From a bacterium (lineage in GTDB: Bacteria > Desulfobacterota > UBA8473), in contig WOUX01000125.1 of NCBI GenBank assembly GCA_009773075.1, positions 1 through 7,440 on the forward strand: a stretch of 7,440 nucleotides of DNA, read 5' to 3'. Under the pieces are notes generated by a model. That model ran no database searches, had not been told where the DNA came from, and worked only from the letters and a program-made list of their open reading frames with translations. Below are positions 1 to 5,557 of the stretch, one piece after another. A program made the position numbers and the translations under genes. The first letter of the stretch is position 1. Each line of letters starts with the position of its first letter.

Positions 1-1154
1 GGAGTGGCAAGACAACCCTTCTTTATCTTCTCATAGAGCTTCTTCTAAAAGAAAAAGTTCAAGCCCCAAATATCCTCCATCTAAACCTTGAAGATCCTGC
101 CTTCAAGGACGCCTCTATCTATAATCTTTATGAAAAATATCTTGAGTTTATGAATCCTTCCGGCAAGGTGTATATCTTTCTTGATGAGGTGCAAGAAATT
201 GAAGGCTGGCAGAAGGATATTAGGAAACTCTACGACGGTTTAAAGAATCTGAAGATTGTTATCACAGGCTCGAACTCATCGCTATTAAAAGGGGAATATG
301 CAACTCTCCTTAGCGGGAGGACAATTCTCCAAGAGGTCTACCCCTTTTCTTTTAAGGAAATGGGGAAACTCAAAGGGGTTGTCACGGATTTTGAATTGCC
401 GGTCATTATAAGAAAAAAGACACAGATAAAACACCTCTTTAGGGAATACCTTGAATACGGGGGATTTCCAGAGGTTGTAGATAAGGGGAATAAAAAGCTT
501 AAGACATTACTGTTAAAGGAATATTACAACGGCATATTAACGAGGGATGTGATCAGGAGACATTCCATAAGGCAGACCGGAAAATACGAAAAGGCTGCGC
601 ATTACCTGATGAGTAATATGACATCGTTGTTCAGCGTGAAGAACCTGTCGGGGCTTCTTAGTATAAACATCCATACCCTTGAAGACTATATCAGCTTCCT
701 GGAAGATGTGTATCTTGTCTTCTGTGTCAATCATTTTTCATACAGCCTGAAGAAACAAATAACTTACCCGAGAAAGGCCTATTGTATAGATAATGGGTTC
801 ATCAATGCTGTTTCATTCAAGTTCTCGGAGGATATTGGAAGGCTCCTTGAAAATAAGGTCTTTACCGAGATAAAAAGAAAGGGGATGGAATGTTATTACT
901 GGAAAGGGAAGCGGGAATGCGATTTCATCATAAAAGACGAAAGAACTGTTAGTGAGGCCATTCAGGTAACCTATTCCCTGAAGGATAACAGCACACGAAA
1001 AAGAGAGAGCGAAGGCCTGCTTGAGGCGCTGAAGGAATTTAACCTCAAAAAGGGTACGATCCTTACCTATGATGAATCGGATTTCATCCAGGCCGAAGGG
1101 AAAAAAATAGATATCATCCCCGTGTGGCAGTGGCTATTAAAAGCTACGGATTAG
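1..1154 (+). CDS. AAA+ ATPase with DUF4143 domain, 5'-truncated by window edge
   Basis: The reading frame is open from position 3, where the first complete codons read SGKTTLL, the end of a Walker A motif. About 40 N-terminal residues are therefore missing and the ATG at 150 is internal. 383 residues are visible. Walker B is IFLDEVQ (visible residues about 58-64), and the sensor-type strand VITGSNSSLL follows near residues 87-95. The segment YPFSFKE is typical of this ATPase family. The C-terminal third matches the DUF4143 layout and has a PD-(D/E)XK-like series: Glu in LLEN (~283), Asp in ECDFI (~307) and Gln in IQVTY (~321). Family members of this kind are stand-alone P-loop ATPases of poorly known role, sometimes suspected to work in DNA-related or toxin/antitoxin-like processes; no such partner is visible here. 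The gene ends with TAG and is followed by a hairpin. Family call is firm; function is unknown. Confidence 0.88.
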   Translation, partial: SGKTTLLYLLIELLLKEKVQAPNILHLNLEDPAFKDASIYNLYEKYLEFMNPSGKVYIFLDEVQEIEGWQKDIRKLYDGLKNLKIVITGSNSSLLKGEYATLLSGRTILQEVYPFSFKEMGKLKGVVTDFELPVIIRKKTQIKHLFREYLEYGGFPEVVDKGNKKLKTLLLKEYYNGILTRDVIRRHSIRQTGKYEKAAHYLMSNMTSLFSVKNLSGLLSINIHTLEDYISFLEDVYLVFCVNHFSYSLKKQITYPRKAYCIDNGFINAVSFKFSEDIGRLLENKVFTEIKRKGMECYYWKGKRECDFIIKDERTVSEAIQVTYSLKDNSTRKRESEGLLEALKEFNLKKGTILTYDESDFIQAEGKKIDIIPVWQWLLKATD

Positions 1155-1169
1155 GCATATTTTCCTTTA

Positions 1170-1192
1170 CCCCGTTAGAAATTCCAGCGGGG
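1170..1192 (+). repeat. Imperfect palindromic hairpin after the ATPase gene
   Basis: The arms CCCCGTTAG and CCAGCGGGG pair through five G-C pairs followed by a wobble, an A-T pair, one mismatch and a further G-C pair, around a small A/T loop. It begins 15 nt after the ATPase stop codon. No T-run follows on either strand, so it is not a standard intrinsic terminator. It could act as a 3'-end stabilising structure or be one copy of a dispersed palindromic repeat; a genome-wide search would decide. Confidence 0.45.
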
Positions 1193-1233
1193 ATGCTGAA
1201 ATCACTGATAAAATCACTATAAAACAAACACTT

Positions 1234-1257
1234 GAATCCTTGAACCCTGGAATCCTT
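1234..1257. repeat. Short imperfect direct repeat (gaatcctt, 16-bp period)
   Basis: GAATCCTT occurs at 1234-1241 and again at 1250-1257, joined by GAACCCTG, which is itself a variant of the unit. This resembles the core of a short tandem array with a 16-bp period in noncoding DNA. Only two copies are present, so the call is weak. Confidence 0.3.
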
Positions 1258-1264
1258 TGCCACT

Positions 1265-1286
1265 TTCTCCCAACTAATTGGGAGAA
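1265..1286. repeat. Perfect 9-bp stem-loop (TTCTCCCAA-CTAA-TTGGGAGAA)
   Basis: A perfect 9-bp inverted repeat surrounds a 4-nt CTAA loop, about 20 bp upstream of the -35 box of the HU/IHF gene promoter. The + strand after the stem is A-rich, not T-rich, and the minus side has no T-run either, so this is not a typical intrinsic terminator. Its position allows a role as an operator or as an end-of-transcript structure for the ATPase gene, but nothing in the sequence settles that. Confidence 0.5.
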
Positions 1287-1306
1287 GAATCAAAAATAAA
1301 AACCTC

Positions 1307-1335
1307 TTGACTTTGGACCTATTACTTATTATAAA
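1307..1335 (+). promoter_or_regulatory. Sigma70-type promoter for the HU/IHF gene
   Basis: The -35 box TTGACT (1307-1312) and the -10 box TATAAA (1330-1335) are separated by 17 bp, close to the sigma70 consensus. The surrounding DNA is A/T-rich. Transcription would start near 1342, leaving an untranslated leader of about 100 nt before the ATG at 1441. Confidence 0.7.
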
Positions 1336-1430
1336 ATTGAAATATTCATGTAAAAAAAGAGTCTATTCATGAAGGATTGAGAAAGCGTTTGCTGATAAGA
1401 GTGGACTTTTTCTGAGAAACTTTTCTTAAA

Positions 1431-1435
1431 GGGAG
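1431..1435 (+). promoter_or_regulatory. Ribosome binding site of the HU/IHF gene
   Basis: GGGAG, within AAAGGGAG, lies 5 nt before the ATG at 1441. It supports this start over any other in-frame codon. Confidence 0.7.
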
Positions 1436-1440
1436 ATTTT

Positions 1441-1716
1441 ATGAATAAATCTGATCTGGCAAAGCAATTGAGTATTAAAGCTAATATTACCAAGAAAAAA
1501 TCAAGTGAGATTGTTAATATAATTTTTGACAGTTTAACTGATGCCCTGATAAATAACGATAGAATTGAAATTCGTGGATTTGGCAGTTTTGTGACTAGGG
1601 AGTATAAACCGTATATTGGGAGGAACCCTAGAACTGGGCGTAATATTGAAGTCCAGGCAAAAAGGTTGCCTTTTTTAAAGGTTGGCAAGGATTTAAAAGA
1701 GAAGATAAGCACTTAA
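1441..1716 (+). CDS. HU/IHF-family DNA-binding protein (IHF-beta-like)
   Basis: This 91-residue protein has the full length of the HU/IHF family. These proteins are dimeric, nucleoid-associated and sharply bend DNA in the minor groove. The hallmark RIEIRGFGSF lies at residues 41-50 and GRNPRTG at 60-66, where Pro63 corresponds to the DNA-intercalating proline at the tip of the beta arm. The C-terminus (RLPFLKVGKDLKEKI) is the usual family ending. The RIEIRGFGSF form is closer to IHF beta than to typical HU, but a single-gene HU homolog cannot be excluded. A strong promoter and a good ribosome binding site precede it, in keeping with an abundant protein. The gene is visibly more A/T-rich than the carboxylase genes. 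nth follows 106 bp downstream, so co-transcription is possible. Confidence 0.93.
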   Translation: MNKSDLAKQLSIKANITKKKSSEIVNIIFDSLTDALINNDRIEIRGFGSFVTREYKPYIGRNPRTGRNIEVQAKRLPFLKVGKDLKEKIST

Positions 1717-1822
1717 AAGAACTGACATCTTAATTCTTCGAGTCTTTCAATCCCTCCACTTTTTACAGCCTTGGTTATTAAGAGTCGAGAAAAGCTATAT
1801 CTCCTTAACAAATCTTAAAAAT

Positions 1823-2497
1823 ATGGAAGAAGATCATATTTATCAAATAATAGGGATTCTTCGGAAGAAAGTAGCAAATTCGAAGTCTCCTGTGACAACC
1901 CTGATAGCTGAGACATCAAAGGATCCCTTCAAGGTATTAATCTCCTGCATACTCAGTGCGAGAACCCAGGATGGAACTACAATTCAAGCATCGAGAAGGC
2001 TCTTCGGGATAGCGGACACTCCGGAGAAGATGCTTAAATTGAAGGAATGGGAACTGGAACAGATTATATACCCGGTGGGTTTTTATCGAAATAAGGCAAA
2101 AAATATCCTTTCTACATGCAAGAAACTGGTAGAGGAATATAATTCTCATGTCCCCGATGAGATTGACGAACTTCTGAAACTACCAGGGGTGGGCAGAAAG
2201 ACAGCAAACCTGGTAGTCACCAAGGGGTATGGGAAACTTGGTATATGTGTTGATACCCATGTACATCGAATTTGTAATCGCTTAGGTTATGTAAATACAA
2301 AAAATCCACAGGCCACAGAATTTGCCCTCAGGGTCAAACTCCCTAAAGAGTTTTGGATAGAAATTAACGACCTTTTGGTGTCCCTGGGGCAAATAATCTG
2401 CCGCCCTGTCTCACCCAAGTGCACTGAATGTCCCATAGAAAAGCTTTGTGATAAAATTATTGTAACTACTCAGGCACAAAGCGGCAAAGGCACATAG
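1823..2497 (+). CDS. nth: Endonuclease III (DNA glycosylase/AP lyase)
   Basis: This 224-residue protein is a base-excision-repair enzyme that removes oxidised pyrimidines and cleaves the abasic site. The helix-hairpin-helix LPGVGRKTAN (residues 120-129) contains the catalytic lysine Lys126. VDTHVHR supplies the catalytic aspartate Asp144. The C-terminal [4Fe-4S] loop is complete, with Cys193, Cys200, Cys203 and Cys209 in C-X6-C-X2-C-X5-C spacing. The N-terminal segment ILSARTQD is the usual family variant. The ATG at 1823 is the first credible start: the frame is open upstream to the HU gene but has no other good start codon, and no clear Shine-Dalgarno precedes it. The last ~10 residues (TTQAQSGKGT) and the stop codon are encoded by the left arm of a downstream repeat, so the natural C-terminus was probably altered there. 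The Fe-S loop is intact, so activity is expected. Confidence 0.95.
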   Translation: MEEDHIYQIIGILRKKVANSKSPVTTLIAETSKDPFKVLISCILSARTQDGTTIQASRRLFGIADTPEKMLKLKEWELEQIIYPVGFYRNKAKNILSTCKKLVEEYNSHVPDEIDELLKLPGVGRKTANLVVTKGYGKLGICVDTHVHRICNRLGYVNTKNPQATEFALRVKLPKEFWIEINDLLVSLGQIICRPVSPKCTECPIEKLCDKIIVTTQAQSGKGT

Positions 2498-2613
2498 GCA
2501 CAAAGCAAAAAGGCTTACTCCGCTGACTCGTCACTACGAAGTGCTTTAACAGAGAGGGTCGTTTCGTTGTTTTTCCCTACTTTGTGCCTTTGGCGCTCTG
2601 TGCCTCTGTGCCT
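2472..2613. repeat. ~142-bp imperfect inverted repeat of 'aggcacaaag' units between nth and htpX
   Basis: The left arm (2472-2505) and right arm (2580-2613) are each 34 bp and pair at 25 of 34 positions. The innermost 10 bp (AGGCACAAAG/CTTTGTGCCT) and the outermost 7 bp pair perfectly. The arms are internally repetitive: AGGCACAAAG occurs twice in the left arm with a 24-bp period, and CTGTGCCT occurs twice in tandem at 2598-2613. The 74-bp centre has no coding content that I can see. The element starts within the last codons of nth and ends 17 bp from the htpX stop. It could therefore form a long hairpin at the 3' end of both convergent transcripts. No transposase is present, so it is a non-autonomous or simple-sequence element. 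Confidence 0.75.
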
Positions 2614-2630
2614 ACCTGAATAGTTACAAA

Positions 2631-3464
2631 TTATTGCATCTTCTCCAAGCGTTCTATCCGCTTCTCTATTGGCGGGTGGGTACTGAAAAGGCTCAATATC
2701 CCACCACCCCGCAACGGATTAACTATGAACATATGGGCAGTAGCGGGATTGGTCTCCATAGGGACTTTCTTTACCCCCTGTTCCAGTCTTTTTAATGCCT
2801 GTGCTAGATAATGGGGATTTCCGCTTATCCTTGCCCCTCCCTCATCAGCCAGGTATTCTCTAGACCGAGAAATAGCCATCTGTATCAACATGGCGGCAAT
2901 GGGAGCGATTATTATCATGGCCAGGCCAGCGATAGGGTTCCCTCCCTCATCCTCGTCCCCCCTTCCAAAGATCATGGCCCACTGTGCCATATGAGCCAGC
3001 ATACTAATTGCGCCGGCTATGGTGGCAGCTATGGTTCCGATCAAGATATCCCCGTGTCTTATATGAGATAACTCGTGGGCCAGGACCCCGGATAGTTCCT
3101 CCTTGCTCAAAATTTTTAAGATACCCTGGGTTACTGCTACTGCCGCATGCTGGGGGTTTCTACCGGTGGCAAAGGCGTTTGGGGTATCGTTGGGGATAAT
3201 ATAGAGCTTGGGTATAGGCATTCCTGCCTTCTGCCTCAATTCCTCTACCATGCGGTATAACTCTGGCTCATCCGCTTGCCCTACCTCCTGAGCCCGATAC
3301 ATCCTCAGAACTATCTTATCGCTAAACCAGTAAGTTCCAAGGTTCATCCCGCAGGCTATTACAAAAGCGAAGAACATACCGCCTCTTCCCCCAAAGATGC
3401 CGCCAACCCAAATCAGCAGTAAAGTTAAACCTACCATTAAACCTACTGTCTTAACGCTATTCAC
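2631..3464 (-). CDS. htpX: HtpX membrane zinc metalloprotease (peptidase family M48)
   Basis: This 277-residue protein is an inner-membrane protease that degrades misfolded membrane proteins, normally in partnership with FtsH. The zinc site is complete: HELSH at residues 130-134 gives two His ligands and the catalytic Glu131, and SREYLAD supplies the third ligand, Glu203. Two hydrophobic segments lie near the N-terminus (about 7-24 and 28-47), and two more flank the catalytic region (about 140-163 and 176-198), giving the usual four-helix HtpX topology. The family C-terminal motif FSTHPP is at 260-265. The start is GTG at 3464, chosen because a strong AGGAGG lies 9 nt upstream (3474-3479). 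It follows the carboxylase alpha gene on the same strand with an 85-bp gap, so it may be the last gene of that transcript. It looks fully intact, unlike its upstream neighbours. Confidence 0.96.
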   Translation of the reverse strand: MNSVKTVGLMVGLTLLLIWVGGIFGGRGGMFFAFVIACGMNLGTYWFSDKIVLRMYRAQEVGQADEPELYRMVEELRQKAGMPIPKLYIIPNDTPNAFATGRNPQHAAVAVTQGILKILSKEELSGVLAHELSHIRHGDILIGTIAATIAGAISMLAHMAQWAMIFGRGDEDEGGNPIAGLAMIIIAPIAAMLIQMAISRSREYLADEGGARISGNPHYLAQALKRLEQGVKKVPMETNPATAHMFIVNPLRGGGILSLFSTHPPIEKRIERLEKMQ

Positions 3465-3473
3465 AATCGGTCT

Positions 3474-3479
3474 CCTCCT
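3474..3479 (-). promoter_or_regulatory. Strong ribosome binding site that sets the htpX GTG start
   Basis: On the minus strand AGGAGG precedes GTG by 9 nt, which decides in favour of GTG at 3464 over the later ATG (residue 10). The TAA that would end the zinc-ribbon remnant frame, if its inner stop were read through, directly adjoins this site. Confidence 0.75.
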
Positions 3480-3508
3480 TAAGTTGTATCATTTGAAGTT
3501 GGCTCGTC

Positions 3509-3553
3509 TCAGTCAAGCCAGATCCCCTTGCAAACAGGACATTTATAAATCAT
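3509..3553 (-). pseudogene. Zinc-ribbon (zf-TFIIB-like) micro-ORF, probable remnant
   Basis: A 14-codon frame, MIYKCPVCKGIWLD, starts at an ATG that overlaps the stop of the carboxylase alpha gene as ATGA, a typical translational-coupling junction. C-x2-C-x-G-x-W-L-D is the hallmark of the second knuckle of zf-TFIIB-type zinc ribbons. Family members usually continue 'LD.DEL' or 'LD.GEL'. Here the same frame has TGA and then codons for DEPTSNDTT before a TAA beside the htpX ribosome binding site. That suggests a nonsense change in a small gene. No first knuckle is visible upstream: the frame meets a stop inside the alpha gene. It may instead be a chance match, but the motif is specific. Any product would be too short to fold as a whole ribbon. 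Confidence 0.4.
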
Positions 3554-4530
3554 AACCCGAAGGTAAGAAGAATATCACCTGTTTCTACAGTCTGGCCGAT
3601 ATGGGCCATCACCTCTTGCACTTCTCCATCACAAGGAGAGGCAACACCACTTTCCATCTTCATTGCTTCAATAATTATCAATTCCTGCCCGCGATAGACC
3701 CGCTCCCCCTTTTTCACTTTTATGTCGACCACCAATGCAGGCATGGGGCTTCGAAGAACGTTATCCAAAACAATCTTTTTAGACCTGGGCATATACTTGG
3801 CCAGCTTCCATTCTCTGGGACTATATATCTCAAAAGTACGAGTTATTCCACAATAAGCAGCCCATATAAAGTTTCCATGGTATTGGAGATGGAAGCGGTG
3901 GGACTCATCATTGATCTTAAGCTTAAGTCGACGCTGGTAGAACGAAAATTCAGGAGTTATCACCTGGTATTGGTTTTCGTTGACCCAGATGTTCCAGGTA
4001 CGTGAGGTTTGAACTCCCTGAAGCCGGAGTTCGAAAATATCATTTTCATCCCTTACCATATAGTGGTTCAAGGTCTTTGAATCTGGAATCCCACCCACTT
4101 GAGCAACCATGGGTTTAAGGGAATCCCGTACCAGGTTTTGTCGGTTGTGATAGACTAAGGTTGCAGCTAAAGCCATATAATGAAGCCGTTCCTTTTGAGG
4201 GGCAATCTTCATTTGTCCATCTTCAAAATGCTCTTCGATGAAATCGGTGTACAGCTCTCCCCGGATAAAAGCAGGGTGATTTAAGATGGCATTTGTAAAA
4301 TGGACATTGGTAATTAGACCTTCAATATGATACCCGTTCAGGGCATAGACAAGGGACTTTCTGGCCTCTTCCCGCGTCTCACCCCAAGCTACCACCTTGG
4401 CCAGCATAGAGTCATAATAGATATTGATCAAACTGCCGACTTTAATGCCACTGTCCACCCGGATATGTTTGCCATGGGGGGCGAAGTATCGGGTGATCAT
4501 CCCGGTGGTGGGCATGAGGGTCCTCGGCAC
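3550..4530 (-). CDS. Acyl-CoA carboxylase alpha subunit, C-terminal part: BC C-domain, BT linker and BCCP (after frameshift)
   Basis: This frame carries the rest of the alpha subunit. Residues 3-100 complete the biotin carboxylase fold, with the stretch TGMITRYFAPHG, RVDSG at 24-28 and YYDSM at 38-42. Residues about 110-255 look like the BT linker domain that in propionyl-CoA-carboxylase-type enzymes contacts the beta subunit. Residues about 258-326 are a biotin carboxyl carrier domain with EAMKM at 288-292; Lys291 would be biotinylated. The family sequence is continuous with the upstream frame, so this is one gene broken in two, about 669 residues when joined. GTG at 4530 is only the first start codon in frame. 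A better internal start is ATG at 4515, with GAGG 6 nt upstream, beginning MPTTGMI. Whether either is used is unknown. The domain calls are firm; a stable product is uncertain. Confidence 0.85.
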   Translation of the reverse strand: MPRTLMPTTGMITRYFAPHGKHIRVDSGIKVGSLINIYYDSMLAKVVAWGETREEARKSLVYALNGYHIEGLITNVHFTNAILNHPAFIRGELYTDFIEEHFEDGQMKIAPQKERLHYMALAATLVYHNRQNLVRDSLKPMVAQVGGIPDSKTLNHYMVRDENDIFELRLQGVQTSRTWNIWVNENQYQVITPEFSFYQRRLKLKINDESHRFHLQYHGNFIWAAYCGITRTFEIYSPREWKLAKYMPRSKKIVLDNVLRSPMPALVVDIKVKKGERVYRGQELIIIEAMKMESGVASPCDGEVQEVMAHIGQTVETGDILLTFGL

Positions 4531-5551
4531 AGATTCTGGCCTCTATAGCCCACCCTCTCATGGAGACATCTTCCTGCCGAATGGGAATGGGCTGTCCTGC
4601 TGCTATCAGAAGCTGGAGTTCCACAAGATCCAGGGAGGTTACCATCTCGGTTACGGGATGTTCCACCTGTAGCCGGGTGTTCATTTCCAGGAAATAAAAG
4701 TTCTGTTCTGTATCCAAAATAAATTCAACGGTGCCAACACTGGTGTAACCTGCCTCCCTGGCCAGGTCACAGGACATCTTTCCCATTCTCTGTCTTAGCG
4801 AATCATCAACCGCTGTGGAAGGAGTCTCTTCGATGATCTTCTGATAACGCCGCTGTATGGAGCATTCTCTCTCCCCCAAATGAATGATATTGCCGTAATA
4901 ATCGCCTATTATCTGTATTTCCACATGGCGAGGGTGGGCTATATAGCGCTCCACGAAAATCCTGTCATCCCCGAATGCCTTCTGTGTCTCCCCCTGGCAA
5001 GCCTCCAGAGCATAACCCAACTCTTCCTTCTTTGTCACAATTCGCATCCCTTTACCTCCTCCACCGGCTGCCGGCTTGAGCAAAACCGGGTAACCGATCT
5101 GTTCGGCAATGGCCATGGCATCTTCAAGATCGGACAGAGGTTGGGTGGCCCCGGGCACAATGGGCAAACCTATTCTTACAGCCATCGCCTTGGATGTTAT
5201 TTTATCTCCCAGGGTAGCAATGGCCGAGGCCGGGGGGCCGATAAAGACCAACCCTGCCTGAGAGACCATTTTGGCAAATTCAGGGTTTTCAGAAAGAAAG
5301 CCGTATCCAGGATGTATAGCCTGACAGTTATGCTTTAAAGCTGCATCAATTATCTTTTCCTTGACGAGATAGGATTCTTCGGATTTAGCACTCCCCAACA
5401 AGACAGTCTCATCCGCTTCAAGCACATGTAGGGAACGAGAATCAGCCTCAGAGTAAACCGCCACCGTTCTGATGTCCATCCGCTTGCACGATTGGATGAT
5501 GCGGATGGCTATTTCACCGCGATTAGCAATGAGAATTTTTTCAAACATCAT
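4442..5551 (-). CDS. Acyl-CoA carboxylase alpha subunit, N-terminal part: biotin carboxylase (frameshifted)
   Basis: Biotin carboxylase uses ATP and bicarbonate to carboxylate biotin on the carrier domain. The N-terminus MFEKILIANRGEIAIRI is the classic family start, and the ATP-grasp glycine loop GGGGKGMR is at residues 163-170. ECSIQRRYQKIIEE spans 229-242 and EMNTRLQVEHPVTE, with the catalytic Glu/Asn/Arg cluster, spans 289-302. Homology runs to AEDP at 342-345 (position 4517); the remaining 24 residues are out of frame and resemble nothing. The family continuation is found in another frame from position 4524. Without the C-terminal lobe the enzyme should be inactive alone. ATG at 5551 (a second ATG follows at once) lies 6 nt after the carboxyltransferase stop. 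GAGG, overlapping that TGA, acts as ribosome binding site, so the two genes are coupled. Function is certain by homology; activity is doubtful. Confidence 0.9.
   Translation of the reverse strand: MMFEKILIANRGEIAIRIIQSCKRMDIRTVAVYSEADSRSLHVLEADETVLLGSAKSEESYLVKEKIIDAALKHNCQAIHPGYGFLSENPEFAKMVSQAGLVFIGPPASAIATLGDKITSKAMAVRIGLPIVPGATQPLSDLEDAMAIAEQIGYPVLLKPAAGGGGKGMRIVTKKEELGYALEACQGETQKAFGDDRIFVERYIAHPRHVEIQIIGDYYGNIIHLGERECSIQRRYQKIIEETPSTAVDDSLRQRMGKMSCDLAREAGYTSVGTVEFILDTEQNFYFLEMNTRLQVEHPVTEMVTSLDLVELQLLIAAGQPIPIRQEDVSMRGWAIEARICAEDPHAHHRDDHPILRPPWQTYPGGQWH
4517..4524 (-). other. Frameshift junction inside the carboxylase alpha gene
   Basis: The 8 bases AGGACCCT on the minus strand are read as the end of AEDP in the upstream frame and as RT plus part of Leu in the downstream frame. 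Duplicating exactly these 8 bases would give an uninterrupted AEDP-RTLMPTTG, matching the length of E. coli AccC at this place (AEDP-NTFLPSPG). Homologs with one more residue here would imply an 11-base loss between the same AGGACCC direct repeats. Confidence 0.75.
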
Positions 5552-5557
5552 TTTGCC

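Noticed and set aside
1329..1712. A 127-codon minus-strand ORF covering the HU/IHF gene
   Set aside because: It is the shadow of a clear HU/IHF gene that has a promoter and ribosome binding site on the other strand.
2506..2579. CRISPR-like or RNA gene content in the centre of the aggcacaaag repeat
   Set aside because: There are no regularly spaced identical repeats and no stable structure beyond a 4-bp hairpin (CACT-ACGA-AGTG).
3509..3511. The TGA in the zinc-ribbon frame as a selenocysteine codon
   Set aside because: The position after WLD is not a redox site in this family, and no SECIS-like stem-loop is evident downstream.
3500..3520. TGGCT...AGCCA hairpin and TTGACT box as a private htpX terminator or promoter
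   Set aside because: The stem is only 5 bp without a T-run, and the TTGACT has no -10 box at acceptable spacing (TGATAC at 19 bp is poor).
4442..4516. The out-of-frame tail of the biotin carboxylase ORF as a genuine C-terminus
   Set aside because: It resembles no carboxylase, while the expected family sequence is present in the other frame over the same DNA.
4500..4530. Programmed ribosomal frameshifting as the explanation of the alpha-gene split
   Set aside because: No slippery heptamer or downstream pseudoknot is evident, and joining the frames needs missing bases, not a simple +1 or -1 slip.
4880..5338. A 152-codon plus-strand ORF opposite the biotin carboxylase
   Set aside because: It lies antisense to ATP-grasp motifs and has no family resemblance or ribosome binding support.
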